Shown: positions 1 through 64,000 of the stretch, one piece after another
How the letters are laid out: each line of letters opens with the position of its first letter
How positions within the stretch are numbered: position 1 is the first letter of the stretch
DNA from: Amorphochlora amoebiformis
Lineage: Eukaryota > Cercozoa > Chlorarachniophyceae
DNA length: 64,000 nucleotides
Direction of reading: 5' to 3'
Assembly: GCA_054601695.1 (NCBI GenBank)
Contig: BAAHQB010000049.1
Span: 310,001-374,000, forward strand
Made by a program: the position numbers and the translations under genes
The notes under the pieces: model-generated
What the model was told of the DNA's origin: nothing
What the model saw: the letters and a program-made list of their open reading frames with translations, nothing else
The model's database searches: none

Positions 1-13
1 ACCATCTTTTAAG

Positions 14-51
<38 letters not shown>

Positions 52-86
52 ATATGGATATATTTGTATACACATATATATCGATA

Positions 87-166
<80 letters not shown>

Positions 167-254
167 ATATGTACATGTATAAAAATATATATTTATCTAT
201 ATATATGTATATATATATATGTGTGTGTATTTCTATATTTATATATCTATATAA

Positions 255-286
<32 letters not shown>

Positions 287-406
287 ATGTGTGTGTGTAT
301 TTATATATGTATATTCATATATGTATATACATATGTATATATATATATGATATATGTATAGATTATATATATGTATATATATATATATATATATGTTGAT
401 ACTCAG

Positions 407-499
407 ATATCGCACGTGAACTACGTCGGATATGATGTATACAAGGCGGCTATCCACAGCAAAAATGTGAAATTGGCTAATTATATCGGTAAATTTAGC

Positions 500-563
<64 letters not shown>

Positions 564-738
564 GTTGTATATTTAGTACATATTTGTATAGATACACACA
601 CACATGTATATATATGTATATATATATATATATATATACATGTATATATACACATGTTTATATGTATACATAGATATAACATACATTTTGCACATACGTA
701 CTTTCGTATATATGTATATACTTCTTTTTGTGTAACAC

Positions 739-773
<35 letters not shown>

Positions 774-1230
774 TATTGTTAGTGCAGCGGTCCGGCAGAC
801 CTGTAGTCTTGTCTGGCCCACCAGTAGTATGCAATGAACTCTAGTGGTGCAGTGGTGTGGTACTTGTCCAAGGTTCACTGTTGTCCGTTTGGATTATGAC
901 AATGATGAAGGAAAATTCTCAGGCAGTTAGTTCATCCAGGAAATTTTTTAGGAATATTCTAACTTCTCGAACACACTGGAATCTTCGGGGGAATTCTGTA
1001 AGCGTGACATGGCGTGACGTTAAGTTGTGTCACGGTGTTTATGGAAGCCGGTTGCTATCGGGTACTAGCTGGCACTCTCCGGTACTACCCGATACTACCG
1101 GCAAGGTAATCTCTGAGTAATCTCCGGGATCTCTAGCGATCTCGGGCATACCTATCACAACTCTGTCGCACTGTGCAGACACCTACGTGTCACACCGAGT
1201 CCAACTATGCCACTTGAAACGATGCATTAA

Positions 1231-1285
<55 letters not shown>

Positions 1286-1358
1286 CATATGTATACTACA
1301 ATTATCAGCGAGTTTTATCGAAAAGCCGGAGGATGAGGATGCCGGTAAATATACATAT

Positions 1359-1398
<40 letters not shown>

Positions 1399-1714
1399 TA
1401 TATAACATATATATATATAATATATATATTTATATATATATATATATTATATATATGTGCAGATGGATACCTAATATGTGTATTTATTTATATGTTAGAT
1501 ACATAATATACATATATATATATAGTTAGATATAATTTACATAAAAGTACATATATATAGATATATATGTATATATATGTGTGTGTAATTTTATTTACAT
1601 TTATGTATTTACATGTAAATTTATTTATATATACAAACATTTTGTTTATATATATATATATTTATATATATTATATATATATATATATATATACATGCAT
1701 ACCCGTATCTATCT

Positions 1715-1751
<37 letters not shown>

Positions 1752-1865
1752 CTTTTTACGCATTCATGTATACGTTAATTCATTCATACAGAGGCCTCCG
1801 AGAGGGTTGACGCGGCGACAGCGACTACCGCCCAGGCCCATGACAAAGACAAGACGGAACTCTAA
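407..1865 (+). CDS. Unrecognised gene, last three coding exons (5' end outside the window)
   Basis: Exons 407-488, 1309-1344 and 1792-1865. Acceptors are CAG in all three and donors are GTAAAT twice. The three exons join in one open frame (phases 0 to 1, 1 to 1, 1 to stop) and end at TAA 1863-1865, giving 63 residues. The first exon starts [20 protein letters not shown] and continues with a lysine/alanine helix-like stretch. The tail is acidic and alanine-rich and ends KDKTEL. The family is not recognised. The last four residues loosely resemble an ER-retrieval signal, but T at that position is not the usual form. Intron 489-1308 contains an LTR-like insertion in the same orientation. The gene converges on the next gene, whose stop lies 850 bp downstream. 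Upstream exons are not in the window. Confidence 0.7.
777..1226 (+). mobile_element. Solo-LTR-like dispersed element, copy 1 (full)
   Basis: A 450-bp non-TA block that starts TGTTAGTGCA, ends GATGCA and is bounded by (TA)n on both sides. It matches two other blocks in the window (minus strand 19800-19411, and 60031-60258) along much of its length. Shared words are GTCCGTTTGGATTATGA, GGCAT/GTGACATGGCGT, CCGGTACTACC, CAACTCTGTCGCACTGT and GTCCAA. It has no long reading frame of its own. TG...CA ends and a length of a few hundred bp suit a solo LTR, but I see no internal retroelement region or clear target duplication. A non-LTR repeat family is the alternative. Confidence 0.55.
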
Positions 1866-2714
1866 GAGACTACACATGGACATGCATACAAGATCTTGGC
1901 TGTCCACTTAAGTTGGAACGTTCAATCTCTAAAATCTACGACAAGCTAGACAAGGTCTCGGCCGTACAGTGCAATTTCATCTAGTTCATGATCACCATCG
2001 TATAATATCTATACCCAGGATATCGTTTTAGTATCTAGTACTCGTACTATTCATGTTTGCTAGATATATACTCACGAGATTCTAACTTGGGAATCTACTG
2101 TCGTTCTAGTCATTCTAGTTATTCTAGTTATTCTCAAGCTGGTCAACCAGATCAAGTTCTAGAAGTTCCGGCAAGGGCCGCAAGGCGCACCGGTCTGACT
2201 AGAGTACCGCACGTGCATCAAGTAGGTTCTCTAGATATTCCGTGATACTACTAGCAAAAGCAGCACTAGTTAACTTCGTGCAATTATTTATCTTGAGTTT
2301 CCACTAGCTAGATGTAGCTAGTGTAGAGAGCTACTGCAAGAAGTAGCTGGAGACACTAGAGATGACCACCGCCAAAGTTTTAGTTGATGTCATAAATATC
2401 GATATATATATACTAGTTATATATATATATATATTGCACATATATCTAGATATATCTAGATATATATATATATATATATATACTATATATATATATATGT
2501 ATTATACATATCTAGATCTAGTAGATAGACACATCTTCTAGATCTAGTACATCTTGTACGTTCTGACTACATCATAGATGTTATCTGTTAGATGTATACC
2601 AGGTATACCACTTGTACGAACTGGACGTAGCTAGCGCGCTTAATTTAGTTAATTATTATAATCTCGCATTGAACCGTTGACGAAATTCGACTTGCGCATA
2701 TGTCTGGTCCTATC
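1866..2714. other. Convergent intergenic region, CTAG-rich, no gene seen
   Basis: This separates the stop of the plus-strand gene from the stop of the minus-strand gene. It is less TA-repetitive than the introns and unusually rich in CTAG and TCTAGA words (for example near 2104-2130, 2158, 2308-2335, 2446-2530). No frame with splice support was found, and no clear AATAAA signal was found in either direction. Confidence 0.5.
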
Positions 2715-36822
<34,108 letters not shown>

Positions 36823-36916
36823 CTGAACACAAAAATAGTCACATATTCAGGATTATGCTTACTTAGAACTAGCTTAAGTTAGGGTTAGACTTACTCTTCT
36901 ATATATATATATATAT

Positions 36917-36976
<60 letters not shown>

Positions 36977-37003
36977 TAGATATAAATTTGAACATAAACA
37001 TAT

Positions 37004-37046
<43 letters not shown>

Positions 37047-37048
<2 letters not shown>

Positions 37049-38451
37049 CGTTAGAGTTAGGGTTGACGCTATAGGGTTAGCGTTAATAATTGTTGGTTTA
37101 GGCTTGGTATTTAAGATATAATTGTAAATAGGGCGAGGGTTATAAGTAGGGTGGGAGTTACATTAAGTTAGGGTTATGGTAAGGTTTAGGCTAGGAGCTG
37201 CGGTTGGGTAAGGGTTGGATTGAACAAAAGGGATATAGTTAGGGTTAGGTTTAGGTTTATGGTTAGGTTTAGAGTTAGGATTAGGGGTTAGGGTTAGCGA
37301 GAGTTAGGGATAGATGCATTTATAGTTCGGGTTCGTACAGTTGAGGTTACACATAAGATTCGAAAAATAAAAAAATAGATTTCGAATTTGAAGTTAGGGG
37401 GGTTAGAGTTAGTCTTAGGATAAACATTAGAGGGTTAGGGTTAACGCGAGGATTAGTGTTAGGGTCAGGATTAGGGATTTTTAGGCAAAAAACATCATGA
37501 TATGTTTGAATATCATAGTCAAATTGCATTTAATTATAGCTAATTAGAGGTTTCTTATCTGGATTAGGGGTAAGGCTGATGGGATACTAATGTCAGGGTT
37601 CGATTAATCTGCATAGCTTTAGCCATAACCACCCTAATCCTCTATCCTATCCCTCTAATCAGCAATGAATTGATGTAATTCCTAACCTTAATCCTATCAA
37701 CGTGTTTCTGCCTAAATATAACCATATGTTTTCTAAGCAACCTTAGTGATCACCCCTAACCCTAACTGTAACCCTAACCCAAGGTAAAAGGGTATGAATG
37801 GATTGTTTTTACGATATCTTTGGAGATTTGTTTGGGCCTAACCCTAACCCTAACCCCAACCCTAACCCTAACCCTAACCCCAACCCTAACCCTAACCCTA
37901 ACCCTAGGTCTAAGGGTATGAATTGATTGTTTTTACGGTATCATTGGTGATTTTGTTTGAACGCTGGGGTTAGGTTTAATACAGAAACATGTTGATTAGG
38001 GTTATAATTATGCCCAAACTTTCAGCCCAATATGGTTGAATATGACTTGGCTTGGGTTAGGATATTTGGGTTAGGGTTAGGGTTAGGTCTGAGAGATAAA
38101 ACTCAGAGAGCTCTGGGTTAAGATAGGGCTAGGATGAGAAGGAGTTGCGATTAGAGTAACCATTAGGGTCAGAGTTTGGACCGTTTTAAACTATTAATAC
38201 CAGTTAGGGCTGGGGTTAGTAACGGCTGGGGTTAGTAACGGCTATGGTTAGTAACGGATAGGGTTAGTAACGGCTAGGGTTAGCAACGAACGTGGCTAGG
38301 GTTATGGTTACCGTTTTGTCTGAGATTTCGTTCGAATAGCTCTCTGGATGGCTTGAACCTTGGGGTTAGGGCCAGGGTAGGGTGAGGAATGCGGTTTGGG
38401 GGTATCACATTAGTTGTGAGGGCTAGAGTAAGTTTAGGGTTATGGTTAGGG

Positions 38452-38470
<19 letters not shown>
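37047..38470 (+). repeat. Long mixed TTAGGG/CCCTAA region between the two minus-strand genes
   Basis: Mostly TTAGGG orientation, with a CCCTAA block at about 37630-37910 that is organised around two near-identical units (CTAAGGGTATGAATGGATTG... and a copy). It covers the presumed 5' side of the membrane-protein gene and runs into the last exon of the EF-hand/DAC-like gene. Confidence 0.85.
38221..38285 (+). repeat. GTTAGTAACGGCT short tandem repeat
   Basis: Five units of GGGGTTAGTAACGGCT and variants within the TTAGGG region. Confidence 0.8.
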
Positions 38471-63962
<25,492 letters not shown>

Positions 63963-64000
63963 CTGGAATATACACAACATATATATATATATATATATAT

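Noticed and set aside
31-399. Long open reading frames rich in Tyr, Ile, Cys and Val
   Set aside because: They are translations of (TA)n and (TG)n microsatellite, occur on both strands at the same place, and carry no splice or codon signal. The same holds for nearly all other such frames in the window.
37488-37529. Minus-strand start MQFDYDIQTYHD as the first exon of the membrane-protein gene
   Set aside because: Its donor would end in phase 0, but exon 36822-36774 needs phase 2, and the reading runs on into degenerate telomere repeat.

Overview
The window is nuclear DNA from an intron-rich eukaryote. It has many short coding exons (10-186 nt) with GT/AG borders, embedded in introns made mostly of (TA)n microsatellite and of TTAGGG/CCCTAA telomere-type repeats. 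TTAGGG occurs in many eukaryotic groups, so I do not name the organism. Almost all the long tyrosine/isoleucine-rich reading frames are translations of (TA)n and are not genes. I found genes by locating non-TA islands with an acceptor AG and a donor GT, then requiring each exon to be open in a frame whose phase matches the next exon.

This gives three gene models. (1) Plus strand, 407-1865: the last three coding exons of a gene that enters from the left. (2) Minus strand, 36822 down to 2715: one chain of 49 phase-matched exons (914 codons plus stop, 5' end not found). It encodes a large polytopic membrane protein with about nine hydrophobic segments, ending in a C-terminal transmembrane helix. 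Genes 1 and 2 converge at 1866-2714. (3) Minus strand, from the right edge down to 38452: a chain of 44 phase-matched exons (817 codons plus stop) plus two further 5' exons that I could not join.

Gene 3 is the most interesting object here. Its exons between 44873 and 41742 spell a domain that matches, in order and spacing, the bacterial/archaeal diadenylate cyclase (DAC, DisA_N) fold. The signatures are an EG-x4-G-S-I-L-V-L-G strand, an N-x-F turn, an LDG motif and a GGARTRAAA motif. It is flanked by EF-hand calcium-binding loops in the same predicted protein. A calcium-linked c-di-AMP-synthase-like protein in a eukaryote would be unusual.

The rest of the window is unusual in how its introns are built. 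TTAGGG arrays sit inside many introns, and one 83-nt intron is made of almost nothing else. A dispersed TGTTAG...CA element of 230-450 bp, like a solo LTR, lies in an intron of each gene. Exon borders with their splice sites have repeatedly been copied in tandem next to the source exon, each copy followed by new (TA)n. No tRNA, rRNA, CRISPR array or bacterial-type operon was seen.
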